64,000 bases of DNA from Nageia nagi (GCA_050084985.1 JBITNC010000001.1:9796001-9860000), one strand, 5' to 3'. Positions 22,460-33,539 are shown, numbered from the stretch's first letter. The notes: generated from the letters alone by a model not told the origin. Numbers and translations: made by a program.

Positions 22460-22995
22460 ATGAAAGAGTAAGGCAAGTTTAGAGTTGCAAAGTTTATTAG
22501 CTAAAACTTCCAGTGATGGAAGATGTAAATGGAGGACTACTTATATTATAAGGATATTTACCTACCATTGAGTGGAAAACTAAATATGTTGACGACTATG
22601 TCAGATGAAAAATAAGAACTTCTAAATAGAAAGGCATTAGTAAAAATATGGTTATATCTTGCAAGGATAATGTCCTTTGACATTTCAAAGGAAAATATAA
22701 TATAAGATATCATAAATACATTTGCTATATTATATTAAAAACCCTCAACTTCAAACAAGGTATTTCTTATAAAGCATTTATTTAATATGTAGATGTTAGA
22801 AAGTGGGTTTGTTACTAATCATTTAAATAAGTTTAACACAATTAGTAATCAATTAAGAAATGTTGGAATAAATATTCATAATGAGATTAGGGCTCTTTTA
22901 ATCTTGTATTCATTTCCAGAAAGTCAGAACAACTTGGTTATGGTTGTAAGTAATTTTATTTCTTGTACCAATTCTTTAAAGTTTGATGATGTTAT
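22460..22995 (+). pseudogene. Copia A gag (UBN2-type), truncated
   Basis: After several stops, an open part from 22793 reads LNKFNTISNQLRNVGINIHN, then ALLILYSFPESQNNLVMVVS, the pattern of Ty1/copia gag. Upstream, frame remnants include RKALVKIWLYLA. The sequence breaks off at about 22995, where a segment shared with 53402-53881 begins, so the element is truncated or interrupted there. Confidence 0.7.
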
Positions 22996-24003
22996 GACCA
23001 AGAACACGTGGATATAATTTAGTAGTAATTGGAGTTATGAGGCACAAATTATGAGCACTTCAAAAAGGGCATCTAGGCATATTTTGATGGCTAGAAAAAT
23101 TGGGAAAAAGATAGTTATACCCAAAATTTTAAACAATATTTTGCTAAACAAATTTTAGGGAAATATGCATGGATATCAAGTGTGTGACAAGAAGTAGATA
23201 AGGATTTGTATGAGAAAAAATTCCAAGAATAGAAAAATTGAGTTATATTGCATGCATAATAGAAAAAGCTAAACATTAGTAAAAGCATAAATGGTTAACT
23301 GCAATGCAAAAGTAGAAGATTGAATTGAAATAGATAATTCATGAAATTTTATTTTAGTTAACTAAATGTGGAGAGAAAAATATGTATCATGCAAAAATAT
23401 AATGTAATTAAAAAGGAGAAAGTGAAAAGAAAAATAATGTGCATGAAAAATAAAAAGTACAATAAAATATAAAAAGATTTTTTTTAAAATATTGGTGTTG
23501 TGAAGAGTTGCCGCAATGAATGTGACATTGTTGTGAGTTTTGTAGAGTGGAGACAAAGAGAAGAGAGGTAGGAGATAATGTTGTAGTAGAGAATGAATAT
23601 AGATATTGAACCATTCAAGATTCTAGAATAGTGAAGGCATATAATATGTCATAATATCTATTATTATAAGATTCAAGTTGGTGCGTGGATAGGAGTTGGC
23701 ACTCCTTGCAGTAGGTGCTATAGAATTGAGGGTTAGTGGATGCTAGTATTAATAGTGTATGCTATCAAATTTGTAAGAACAATAATTTTTAGATTGGATT
23801 TGATTAGAAGATGAAATAGTCCATTGGCATAGTGGTTTTTCCCTCATTAGGTTTCCATTATAAATTTTATGTTGTGTGTTGTTGGCTTGTGTGACTGCCT
23901 TTTGCAGTTTCAGTAGATAGATTACAAGTATTTTTATGATAAATCAAAGAAAAATTTTAAATACTTTGATTCACCCCCTCTCAATGTCACTACTAAAATA
24001 AAA
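22996..24003 (+). repeat. Copia B 5' LTR remnant
   Basis: Sequence before the primer binding site. 22996-23480 matches 53402-53881 at roughly 85 percent by eye, starting ACCAAGAACA and ending in a poly-T run. 23481-24003 has no match in the window and ends with TTCACCCCCTCTCAATGTC, typical of the 3' end of a copia LTR. If both pieces are LTR, the full LTR would be about 2 kb and truncated at 22996. Confidence 0.45.
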
Positions 24004-24004
24004 A

Positions 24005-24021
24005 TTAGTATTAGATCCAGG
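24005..24021 (+). other. Copia B primer binding site
   Basis: TTAGTATTAGATCCAGG, a decayed match to the copia initiator-Met-type site TTGGTATCAGAGCCAGG, 45 bp before the gag ATG. Confidence 0.65.
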
Positions 24022-24066
24022 TTCCTATCAAGTCTAATCAACTAAAGAGATTCAAAAAGTGAGACA

Positions 24067-25200
24067 ATGGCTAGTGGTGAAGGTTTATCATCCAATAGAG
24101 AACCTATGTTTGATGGAATAAACTATGCATATTGGAGGATTAGAACGTAGATATATATATTTATGCTCTAGGGTTTGATATTTGGGAGGTAGTAACAAAT
24201 GGATATACAACACCTACCACTCCTCCAATTGATGAAATTGGTAAGAAACTATTTAAGAATAATTTCAAGGCCAAGAATGTTATAATGTACAATTTAATTA
24301 ACAATGAATTGGTAAATACTATGGGTTGTAGCTCTACCAAGGAAATCTAGGATAAGTTAAAAAAATATACATGAAGAAGATGACAAATTCAAGGAAGCAA
24401 AGTTGTAAACCTTAAGGTATCAATTTAAAAGTTTGAAAATAAGAGATCGCCACATATATGTTAAGGGTTAATGAGATAATAAATGCAATCAAAGGTCTAG
24501 GAGAAAAGATAAAAAATGCAATGATTATCAAAAAGGTGCTTAGGTTATTACCATCAAGATTTGACTCTAAGGTATCATCCATTGAAGAAGATAAAGGTAT
24601 CAATACCTTTTCATTGGATGAAATGCATGGATATTTAACAACTTATGAGATGAGGATTAGAAAGGGAAAAATCTTGGATAGAGAAGTAGGGTTCAAAGAA
24701 ACCAAGTGCATCAAAACCAAATCAGACTCTAGTGAAGAAGAAATATTAGATCTTGAGAAATCCAACATTATCAAAAGGTTCAAGAGAGGTCAAGGAAAAT
24801 ACAAAGGTAAGCTTCCTTTTAAATGCTTAAATTGTGGTAAAGTAGGTAATTTTGCAAACATGTATCCCCATAAAGAAAAAGATAGTAATGATGATCCTGC
24901 TAGCCATTCAAGAGATAACAAATATAAGAACTTTAAGAAATTAGTTTCAAGAAGAAAAGCTTCATCTCTAAAGAAAATGATAGTGAAATTGGTGCTAACA
25001 AAGAGGAAGAAGAATCTAAAGATAATTATAATGAAACTCTATTTATGGCTCATGAAATTAGGAAAGAATTAATCAGAAGTTGAAGAAGACCTTGATGATG
25101 ATGAGGTAGAAGTTGTAGTTGATTATGAAGGTGAACAATTAACTGTTTTAGAGGATCTAGATAGTGAAAGAAAGTAGAATAAGAAATTGGCTAGAAAACT
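24067..25200 (+). pseudogene. Copia B gag
   Basis: Starts MASGEGLSSNREPMFDGINY with AYWRIRT following, the usual copia gag opening. Later an open stretch (24458-25072) contains GEKIKNAMIIKKVLRLLPSR and FSLDEMHGYLTTYE of the UBN2 fold. The zinc knuckle reads CLNCGKVGNFANMYP: the His is Asn and the last Cys is Tyr, so it cannot bind zinc. A coiled-coil-like tail (DLDSERK, KKLARKLKKIK) follows with stops. Confidence 0.85.
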
Positions 25201-25861
25201 TAAAAAAATTAAATACAATATTAATTGAAGAGATGAGTGTTAAGATAGAAGAAGCCAAAAAGATAAAAGAATCTCTACAATTACAATTAATTGATAGAAT
25301 AGATGCCTATCATAATCTTGAAGAATAAATTATAGGGTTGAGGCAAGAGATTGAAAAGCTAACTCAACAAACTAAGACCAATTATAAATTTGTGAAGAGT
25401 GGAGAAAAGCTTAATGAGATATTGCAGTCATAAAGAGATATAAAAATTAAAATAGGATTAGCTTTAAGTCCAGAGTCTTCTAATTCAACAAATGAAGAAA
25501 AATCCAAAAGTGATCCTAAGAAGCCTCTAAAGGATAACAACAAGAAACAAAAGGTCAACTTTAGTCAACCAAAAAATGCATTCACTCCTCTATTTGAGTA
25601 TAATGTTGAATGTTATAAATATCACAATTATGATCACACAACCAAAGTTTTTACAAATAACCTTGTCATTTAGATAAAGAGAAAATCAATATGAATTATC
25701 CAGTAGGCCAAAGAGTTAGTATACTATGAAAATAGTTGAACCTTAGATAAAATAAGAAAATACTATAACCAAATAAAAAATGAAGTCCAAAAAGGAATGG
25801 GTAGAGAAAGGTAAGGAGAAACAAGATGTTAATAATTCCCTAATTGTTTAGACAACCTTGA

Positions 25862-26282
25862 AATCTCATAACAAAAATAAAATATGGATTCTTGATAGTG
25901 GATGCTCCAAAAACATGACAAGTGACAAGTAAAGCTTTGAGAAGTTGGAACAATATAAAGGTGGACTAGTAAAGTTTGGCAATAATGATGGAGCCAAAAT
26001 TGTAGACAAAGGTACAATCAAGTTAGGAGATAGAAAATTAGTCAAATTAGAAGAATTATTATTTATGGATGTTTTAAAATATAATCTAATGAGTGTAAGT
26101 AAAATATGTGACAAAGGTAATGATGTTACTTCCAAAAAAATATGGATGTGAAATCAGAAGAGCAAATAGTTTAAGATTATTATCCAAAGGTACAAGAATA
26201 ACTAGAAATCTATACACTATTACTGACACCACTGGAGGGACTTATATGCTTGGATAAGAAGATGTTAACTAGTTATGGTATA
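25862..26282 (+). pseudogene. Copia B protease and start of GAG-pre-integrase
   Basis: IWILDSGCSKNMTSDK carries the D-S-G active site, followed by KIVDKGTIKLGDRKL and LMSVSKICDKGNDV, the standard copia protease tail. The reading is cut at 26282 by the Tat B insertion, next to its target duplication ACAGG, and resumes at 34893. Confidence 0.85.
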
Positions 26283-26533
26283 ACAGGTGTTAACACATAA
26301 AAATGATTTTATGCTTTTAAATCAATGAATTAATGAAATATGCTTGGCCTAACTATACGTCTTGAGTGAATTAAAGTGATAATATCAATGTTTGGCTTGA
26401 ATATGGATATTGCACGGTTTATCTTGAATATTGCATGAATTATCTTGTTTATTGATGTATTTATCTTAAATATTGTGAATTAACCTTATTTAAGTAGATG
26501 CACGCCGACCTATGGGCGGTATTATCTATTATC

Positions 26534-26543
26534 TATATAAATA
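26534..26543 (+). promoter_or_regulatory. Tat B LTR TATA box
   Basis: TATATAAATA in the middle of the LTR, conserved in the 3' LTR at 34301-34310. It is the likely core promoter for the element's RNA, with initiation expected about 30 bp downstream. Confidence 0.65.
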
Positions 26544-26775
26544 AGGGATCTAATAGTAAGTCCACAACAACAAGGATACACATGATCCCGCGTATGGTCT
26601 TGTAAGTGGCTACCCCCTAAGGTATCTCTCGGTACCAAGCCTACAAGGCTATGGTTTGTGTGCTTCCTCTCGCGAGCTATACTGACACCTACGATCTATT
26701 CTGATATCACTGCTATTTTGAGACATCCGTACTAAAGTTCTGGACTTGATCGAGAGGTCAAGAATCGTCAAACTA

Positions 26776-26852
26776 AGACCGCCGGCGCTCCTTTGCGAAC
26801 GAAAGAACACCGCCGGCGCTCTAATATCACTGACACGGACCGCCTGCGGTCC
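26776..26852. repeat. GC dyad cluster 1 (5' LTR): three 16-mers
   Basis: Sites 26776-26791 (AGACCGCCGGCGCTCC), 26807-26822 (ACACCGCCGGCGCTCT) and 26837-26852 (GGACCGCCTGCGGTCC) are spaced 31 and 30 bp. The third has perfect 7-bp arms, GGACCGC and GCGGTCC, around a 2-nt spacer. The DNA between sites is not conserved. Confidence 0.85.
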
Positions 26853-27125
26853 TCTTCTGGCATCTTCACAGGTTATTGCATTGGTGGACAGGCAGCTCAT
26901 CATCAGTATATTGCCAACATCTTCGTCTTTCGGTGTCAGGTACGTTCCGTGAGGTAAGTACACAAATTACAGCCTTGGTTGTTGCAATTACATTTCTGAA
27001 TTGGTTATCTTGTTCATTGTTATCTAGAATAAATTGCTATCCGTAGCTAGAATACAGATAATATTGAGTTTGTAGATAATTTCTTATTTATTTATTTGCA
27101 CTCTCAATTTTTATTTGTAAACATT

Positions 27126-27141
27126 TGGTGAACCCGACGTG
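27126..27141 (+). other. Tat B primer binding site
   Basis: TGGTGAACCCGACGTG, two bases after the LTR end, in the position and form of a plant Ty3/gypsy tRNA primer site. Confidence 0.75.
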
Positions 27142-27213
27142 AACTACACATCATTGTGCTAAAACCCTAAAGGTTTTAGTTAGAACTAATATCTATTTTG
27201 AGAGTGTTTAATC

Positions 27214-28092
27214 ATGGATCAGCTCAAGTTATTCTTGCGTAGTCTTTCAAAAAGGGATTTGGATGAATTATTGGTAGAAATCAGACATGATGATCTGGAG
27301 GGATCCGGAGGAATGCAACATAGCGCTGAGGGTGACAACAGTAATGTTCAGGCTACAATGGAAGGTATGCAGAGGCAGATAGATAGATTGACAAGGAGAT
27401 CAGCTCCGCCTAACGAGTCTTTCGAATTCGGTAGTCCTTTATGTGATGACATTCGTAGGCATATGCCACCAGCTGATTACAAAAAGCCAAAATTCAGTAA
27501 GTTCAATGGTGGAGGAGATCCAAGGAGACATATACAAGGATTTAAGGATGAATGTGAACTCACAATTGGTACAGACCAAAGATTGCAGGCTAAATTCTTC
27601 CCCCAGAGCTTGGAAGGAGATGCACGAGAATGGTTTTATGGCTTACCTGAAAGGTCCATTACATCATTTGCAGAATTCAGTGATTTGTTTCTGGAGCAAT
27701 ATAAGCATAACATCAAGAAGGAGGTTATGCTATCAGATTTATGTGCTATTAAACAGGACAGTGATGAGCAACTGGACAAATTCGTTGTAAGGTTTAAAAA
27801 GACATGGCAGCAGGTAAAGACCAAGTTAACAGAAAAAGAGGTAAATAACATTTTTAAAGAAGCTGTTATATTGCCCCTACAATCATATGTTATTGATTAT
27901 ACACATCTCACATTTTTCGATATGACGTATAAACTATCAGAGAAGGAAAAAGTCCTTGTGAAGCTTGGGCTTGTGAAATATGGTAATAGTGATAAGACAA
28001 AGGCAAAGGATACGAAACCGAATTGCCAAAGAAAGAGAAAATTATTCATATGGCTGAAAAGACAAGTGAGGCAAAAGAAAGAAAATTCATGA
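27214..28092 (+). CDS. Tat B gag (N-terminal and core part)
   Basis: An uninterrupted frame of 292 codons starts at the first ATG after the leader (MDQLKLFLRSLSKRDLDELL). The core Retrotrans_gag domain spans about residues 90-220: PKFSKFNGGGDPRRHIQGF, LEGDAREWFYGLPERSITSF, SDLFLEQYKHNIKKEVMLSD and SDEQLDKFVVRFKKTW. It ends in a lysine-rich tail. The zinc knuckle lies in the next frame, so the gag product is incomplete unless ribosomes shift by -1 in the 70-bp overlap, or an indel has occurred. Confidence 0.88.
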   Translation: MDQLKLFLRSLSKRDLDELLVEIRHDDLEGSGGMQHSAEGDNSNVQATMEGMQRQIDRLTRRSAPPNESFEFGSPLCDDIRRHMPPADYKKPKFSKFNGGGDPRRHIQGFKDECELTIGTDQRLQAKFFPQSLEGDAREWFYGLPERSITSFAEFSDLFLEQYKHNIKKEVMLSDLCAIKQDSDEQLDKFVVRFKKTWQQVKTKLTEKEVNNIFKEAVILPLQSYVIDYTHLTFFDMTYKLSEKEKVLVKLGLVKYGNSDKTKAKDTKPNCQRKRKLFIWLKRQVRQKKENS

Positions 28093-30764
28093 AATTTCCC
28101 ATACCCCCGAGATATATTTTAAAAGACCTTGTGGCGAAAGAGTTGTTATACCCCTTACCTAAGCGTGAAGAAGACCCTACAGCAGAAAGACCCACTTGGT
28201 ATAAGGAAGATAGGTATTGTGAATACCACCAAACTAAGGGCCATGCTACTAATGGGTGTATAAGCCTTAGGGATAGAATACAGAAACTCATAGAAGATGG
28301 ATTCTATGTGTGTCCGGCAAAAGATACGGAAGTAGAGCAACATGTTAATGTCATTTTCCATGAAGATGTTTGTGCAGCACTCACAAGGGGAAGAGTTAGG
28401 GAAATGGTTGATCCGGTTACTTGTGAAAGGGAGTTACCAAAAGATCCTAGAAGTTTTGATTTGATTGAGCAATTAAAGAGCACACAAGCCAAAGTTAGTC
28501 TTTTTGAGTTACTTCAGATTTCAGCACCTCACAGAGAAATGATGAATCAAGTTTTTAGGAATAGTCAGATAGATCGGAATATTTCTGTTGCTGCTTTTGC
28601 GGAAAAAGCTGAGATTTGGAGTAAAGGGGAAGTTATTGCATTTAACCCTAGGGAAAAGCCTAGTAAGGATGTTACTAAGTTTCACCCACCTTTATTCATA
28701 GAGGTGGAAGCCTTTGGGATAACAGTTAAAAGGTCATTGATAGATAGTGGGGCAGCCCTGAATATTGCTACCACTCACTTGTTGGAGCAATTTGATCCAG
28801 ATGTGCTACCACCAAAAGAAGAGACTACTATGAGAGTTAAGGGATTTGACGGCATACCTAGAAAGTGTGCAGGAACTATCACATTACCAATCAAGGTTGG
28901 TAATAAAGTGCTTAAAACTCTGTTTTATATCACGAAAGGAAAGCCTTCATTCAACCTTATTCTTGGAAGACCTTGGATAGACGATATGGATGGAGTTGCA
29001 TCAACATTACATAGGTGTTTTAAATTTTGTTTTGAGGGGGATGTTTATAAGGTTGAGGCAGATGAGCAGATGGCCAAGCAATGTAACCTTGTCCTCCCGG
29101 AGAGACTCGTTCCATGTGATGTGGAAGATGATATACTTCAAGATAAGAATTATCGTATTTACAGAAAAGCGTTACAGAAAATTAACGTGATGGATATTGG
29201 GATTGGTTCATACGTTATCTCAAACGTCAATGAAATTAGTTTGGACGAAAACTTCACTGAACAACAGCAAGATAAAGAAGAAGAACGCCCGCGTTCTTTT
29301 CCCACGATAGAGGACCGCCAGCGGTCCTTTTCTAAGGAAAAAGTAGAGAAGGACCAGTCGAGTATAATTCCATATCAGGGTGGTGATCACGATTGTCAGG
29401 ACGGAATCCCAGAAATGGTGCAGATCGACGAGTGGGTAAGCAGTTGTTATGTTATTGATTGTGAGATTGATGAGGTAGATGCTATACATACTATAGATCT
29501 ATTTCAGAATGATGATGTCTTTCTAGAAACATTAGGGGCTAGAACAGAATATCCAGTAAGACATGAGAAAATAGTTCAAACGCATTTGCTAGATATACAT
29601 GCTTGTTTCGAGGAATCCAGAGATGAAAAGATTGAAGGATTGGGAGAATTACCATTTCCTTCGCCATCAGAAGCCGAGGTTACTTGGTTGAATGAAGAAA
29701 TTGAAGAAGTTAATATCGGCTCTCAAGAGACACCACAAATACTAAAAATAGGTAAGCTTCTTGAGGCATCATTGCAGAATGAATTAGTTCAATCTTTTCA
29801 CGATTATTCCGAGTTATTTGCATGGTCTTACAAAGATATGCCAGGATTAGATGAGAATTTTGTGGTTCATAACCTGGTAGTTGAAAAGGGGGCAATTCCT
29901 ATAAAACAAAAGCCACGGAAAATACCTTTTCAGGTTTCATTGCTTGTAAAGAAAGAAATAGAGAAATTGCTAGAAGTAGGATTTATAAGATCCATAGATT
30001 ACTCAGAGTGGATGGCTAATGTAGTTCTGGTTAAGAAACCTACAGGTGAAATTAGAGTGTGTACTGATTTCAGGGATCTTAACAAGGCTTGTCCAAAAGA
30101 TGACTTCCCATTGCCTAACATAGATATGATTATTGACAGTTTAGCAGGATATGAGATGTTGTCATTTATGGATGGCTTTTCGGGATATAATCAGATTAAA
30201 ATCAAAGAGAGTGATCAACATAAAACAGCTTTTAGAACACCTTGGGGTAACTTTTGCTACAAGGTAATGCCGTTTGGTCTCAAGAATGCGGGAGCTACAT
30301 ATCAAAGGGCCATGACATCTATGTTCCATGATTTCATTCATAAAACAGTTGAGGTATATGTTGATGACATTTTGATTAAGTCTAAGAATAAAGAAGATCA
30401 TGTTCAAGATCTAAAAGCAACATTCGAGAGGATGAGACAATACAAATTAAGAGTTAAGCCACAGAAGTGTGTATTTGGTGTGTCCTCAGGAAAACTCTTG
30501 GGGCATATTGTCTCAAGAAGAGGTGTGGAAGTGGATCCCAAAAAGATAAAAGCCATTATGGAAATGGTACCTCCAACAAACCTGAAGCAATTAAGAAGTT
30601 TACAAGGTAAAATACAGGCCATTAGAAGATTTATATGCCAGTTGACAGATAAGATAGCTCCTATGTCTCATTTACTTAAGAAAGATGTTGAGTTTAAATG
30701 GGATGATAAATGTCAAGATTCATTTGATAAGATAAAAGAATATTTATTACACCCCCGGTGTTAG
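28023..30764 (+). pseudogene. Tat B gag knuckle, protease, spacer and reverse transcriptase
   Basis: A 913-codon open frame, overlapping gag by 70 bp in the -1 register. Near residue 67 is an intact knuckle of the Tat style, CEYHQTKGHATNGC (C-x2-H-x4-H-x4-C). The protease is at about residues 235-340 (RSLIDSGAALNIATTHLL; LILGRPWIDDM) with D-S-G intact. A variable acidic spacer (about 400-560) contains GC dyad cluster 2. RT runs from about residue 590: FAWSYKDMPGLDENF, CTDFRDLNKACPKDDFPLP, GFSGYNQIKI and catalytic VYVDDILIKS. The end near 30750 is caused by loss of one C from a C run; RNase H continues in another frame. Confidence 0.93.
29282..29327. repeat. GC dyad cluster 2 (within coding sequence)
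   Basis: AGAACGCCCGCGTTCT (29282-29297) and GGACCGCCAGCGGTCC (29312-29327), spaced 30 bp, are both perfect dyads with a 2-nt spacer. Both arms changed together relative to one another (GACCGC/GCGGTC against GAACGC/GCGTTC). In the reading frame they encode ERPRSF and DRQRSF. Confidence 0.88.
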
Positions 30765-31170
30765 CTCCATATAGGCATGGAGAACCCCTTTGGCTCTATG
30801 TTTCAGCTACAGAGCATGCATTTGGAGTAATGCTTGCTAAGAAGGAGGAGGATGGTAAAGAGAGGGCTATCTATTTTATCAGTAGGACATTGAAGGATTA
30901 TGAGACTAGATACACTCCTATTGAAAAGTTATGTCAATGTGTGGTGTTTGCTACCGAAAGGTTGCAACATTACTTAATTAATAGCACTACACATGTGCTT
31001 ACATAGGCAGATCCATTGAGGTACTTAATGTCAAAGCCTTGCCTTGATGGAAGAGCAGCAAAATGGGTCATGTTACTTCAAGAGTTTGATCTCAGATTTG
31101 TCAAGCAAAAATCAATTAAAGGACAGGCAATCGTAGATTTTGTGGCAGAATTCCCCACAGGGGATAGTAC
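30741..31170 (+). pseudogene. Tat B canonical RNase H
   Basis: After the 1-bp loss at about 30750 the frame continues at PVLAPYRHGEPLWLYVSATE, with YFISRTLKDYETRYTPIEKL, then a TAG at 31004 (VLT*ADPLRYL, probably from Lys). It ends with FDLRFVKQKSIKGQAIVDFV. This is the ordinary Ty3-type RNase H following RT. Two simple mutations inactivate it. Confidence 0.88.
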
Positions 31171-31897
31171 AGAGCTCAGAGAAGAGTTCAGGGATGAATG
31201 TGCGTTAACAGATATAGCAGAAGTTGCAGAAAAAAATCGCCCGCGGCCTATTTATGACCATGATAGGACCGTCGGCGTTCCAATTCCAAAAGAATCTCAA
31301 CCCTGGAAGTTATACTTTGATGGGTCCCGTTGTATGCATGGATCAGGAGCAGGAATTGCGTTAATATCCCCGCAGAACGATGTCATTCCTATGTCCTACA
31401 AATTGTCATTCGGATGCACTAACAATATGGCAGAATATGAAGCTCTTATATTGGGCTTGAAGGAAGCTATAGAAATTGGTATTTCATGGATACATATTTA
31501 TGGAGATTCACAGTTAATAGTCAAACAGGTCAATGAGGTCTACAAGACCAAAGATGAAAAGCTTATTCCTTACAGAGATTATGTTATCAAGTTACTCACA
31601 CATTTCAAAGGATATCAATTGGAAAGTGTCCCAAGGAGTAGCAATAGACTAGCAGACGCAATGGCAAGTGCGGCATCGCTTATACCATTGGAAGTTGAGG
31701 ACAAAGAAACTAGCTTCACAATCAAAAACTTAGAAACCTCATCCACTGCTGAAGAAAGTGAAATACGTGTGGTCCAAAGAGTGGGGTATGAGGAGAGTAC
31801 GTGGTACCAACATATTTATAGATATTTGAAGGATGATGTTATTGACACTACTTTTGACAAGCGACAGCAAAATCAGAATGAAGAAACTTGCAACTAG
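31016..31897 (+). pseudogene. Tat B second (archaeal-type) RNase H
   Basis: After the end of the first RNase H and a linker with GC dyad cluster 3, the domain runs from about residue 98: WKLYFDGSRCMHGSGAGIAL (first Asp), NNMAEYEALILGLKEAIEIG (Glu), IYGDSQLIVKQVNEV (Asp) and SVPRSSNRLADAMASAASL (last Asp). All four acidic positions appear present. This order, RT, RNase H, second RNase H, integrase, is the established Tat arrangement. The domain itself is open. The frame changes in the linker to integrase (31833-31897). Confidence 0.88.
31234..31281. repeat. GC dyad cluster 3 (linker between the two RNase H domains)
   Basis: Degenerate sites at 31234-31249 (core CGCCCGCGGCC) and 31266-31281 (GGACCGTCGGCGTTCC), spaced 32 bp. 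They encode NRPRP and DRTVGVP in frame, echoing cluster 2. Confidence 0.7.
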
Positions 31898-32669
31898 GTA
31901 CGTTATCATCGGTAATGTGCTTTACAAAAGGTCATTTAATGGTATTCTCTTAAGGTGTCTTCTTATTGGTGAAATTGCAACAGTATTAGAACAGGCTCAC
32001 GGGGGGGCATGTGGAGGACATTTTAATGGGAGATCAGTTTTTGGCAAGTTGATCAGAATGGGTTATTGGTGGCCTACCATGGAGCATGATTGTTTTGAGC
32101 ACATCAAGAAATGTGAGCAATGTCAAAGGCATGCACATCTTGAGCTTACACCAACTCAGGAATTGAACTATGTTACATCCCCATGGCCTTTCTCTATGTG
32201 GGCTATGGATTTCATGGGGTTATTAACCCACCATCTAGTGAGGGGCACAAGTTTATCTTGGTTTGCTACAGAATACTATACGAAATGGGTTGAGGCTATC
32301 CCTTTAAGAACAGCTACACAAAAACATGTGATCAAGTTCATCAAGGAATACATTATTTGTAGGTTTGGTATACCACAAAGGTTGGTTATGGACAATGGGG
32401 CTAATTTCACAGGTAAGGATATCAAAGAGTTCTGCCAGAGAATGAGGATTGAGCAGATATTTTCTTCAGTTTACTACCCTCAAGGTAATGGGCAAGCTGA
32501 AGCTACAAATAAGACGATCAAAGGGATATTGGCCAAGAATATCAAGAAGAATGGGAGAGATTGGCATGAGCAATTACCTTACGCTTTATGGGCTTATAGG
32601 ACAAGTGAAAGGATAGCAACAGATTATAGAAAGGTTAGGGCACACACTTCAAGACTAATTTCGATTTGA
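31833..32669 (+). pseudogene. Tat B integrase, C-terminus lost
   Basis: A 278-codon frame. The zinc finger is HGGACGGHFNGRS then CEQCQRH (HHCC). Core catalytic residues are seen in WAMDFMGLL (Asp), VMDNGANFTG (Asp) and YPQGNGQAEATNK (Glu). After LPYALWAYRTSE the sequence departs from the family at about 32600 (ATDYRKVRAHTSR) and stops, so the C-terminal domain is missing. The break abuts non-coding 3' sequence, indicating an internal deletion. Confidence 0.9.
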
Positions 32670-32770
32670 GCATTTGGCATGCGTGGACGAGCAATCAGGC
32701 ATCAATTTGGAATCCAGAGGTGATTCGCAGGGACGTGATTTTCACGGTTTTTGATGAATCTTCAAGAAAA

Positions 32771-32838
32771 GGACCGCCCGCGGCCTTAGTGAAGACCGTC
32801 GACATTCTAAGTCAGTAGGAAAGGACCGCCTGTGTTCC
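32771..32838. repeat. GC dyad cluster 4 (3' untranslated region)
   Basis: Sites at 32771 (GGACCGCCCGCGGCC, one T lost), 32793 (AGACCGTCGACATTCT) and 32823 (GGACCGCCTGTGTTCC); spacing 22 and 30 bp. All are decayed versions of the same dyad. Confidence 0.75.
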
Positions 32839-32863
32839 TTTATCTAGAAAATCAGTTTATTGA

Positions 32864-33060
32864 GTATCATGCGTGCATCATAGATGTTTGACGAATGATA
32901 TATCCAGGAGAATATTGCCTTGAAGTTTCGTGTTTGCAGATTTGAATTATCAGCTTATCTAAGTATCATGTGTGCGTCATAGGTGTTTAACGAATGATAT
33001 ATCCAGGAGAATATTGCTTTGAGTTTTCGTGTTTGCAGACCCGAGTGATCAGATTATCAT
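32864..33060. repeat. Direct duplication of about 99 bp in the Tat B 3' UTR
   Basis: GTATCATGCGTGCATCATAG at 32864 recurs as GTATCATGTGTGCGTCATAG at 32963. Both copies continue with ACGAATGATATATCCAGGAG and TTCGTGTTTGCAGA. Confidence 0.85.
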
Positions 33061-33330
33061 GCTTATGAGTGGAGTCCCAGCTCCCATAGTCAGCTCATCA
33101 TGTGCTTATGAGTGGAGTTCAGCTCCCATATTCAGCTTATCATGTGCCTATGAGTGGAGTCCAGCTCCCATAGTCAGCTTATCATGTGCTTATGAATGGA
33201 GTTTAGCTCCCATATTCAGCTTATCATGTGCTTATGAGTGGAGTTCAGCTCCCATAGTCAGCTTATCATGTGCTTATGAGAGGAGTCCAGCTCCCATTAT
33301 CAGCTTATCATGCTTCTTGGTGGAGTGTCA
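33060..33330. repeat. 42-bp minisatellite, six copies
   Basis: Unit of the form CAGCTCCCATAGTCAGCTTA then TCATGTGCTTATGAGTGGAG. A plus-strand frame (33029-33415) stays open and repeats a 14-residue unit like APIVSLSCAYEWSP. I regard it as untranslated 3' sequence because it follows the broken integrase. Confidence 0.88.
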
Positions 33331-33539
33331 GCTCCATCAGTTTATCACTTATTTTGCAGAGTTCGGTTCTTATGTGACTGCAGCCAGTGTGAAGGCTCAG
33401 TTGTATGGAACTTAGCTCTCCCCATCAGCTTATCATTGTTTTGCGGAGTTCGGTTCTTGTGCAATTGCGGTACACCTCTTGGTGCAAAGGCCGAGTGTGC
33501 GGAACTTAGCTCTCCCTTGTGTATGGTTATGGTTATCTT

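Larger units (their letters stand above)
26288..27123 (+). repeat. Tat B 5' LTR
   Basis: Starts TGTTAACACATAAAAATG and ends TTGTAAACA. It contains a TATA box at 26534 and three GC-rich dyads at 26776-26852 downstream of it. The AT-rich background makes the GC block stand out. Confidence 0.95.

Noticed and set aside
26649-26963. Minus-strand 104-codon frame in the Tat B LTR, repeated in the other LTR
   Set aside because: Antisense to the LTR, spans the GC dyads, which remove stop codons by base composition; no domain recognised.
33029-33415. Repetitive 128-codon frame as a possible surface-like repeat protein
   Set aside because: It is the translation of a 42-bp minisatellite in the Tat B 3' UTR with no start context or flanking coding sequence.
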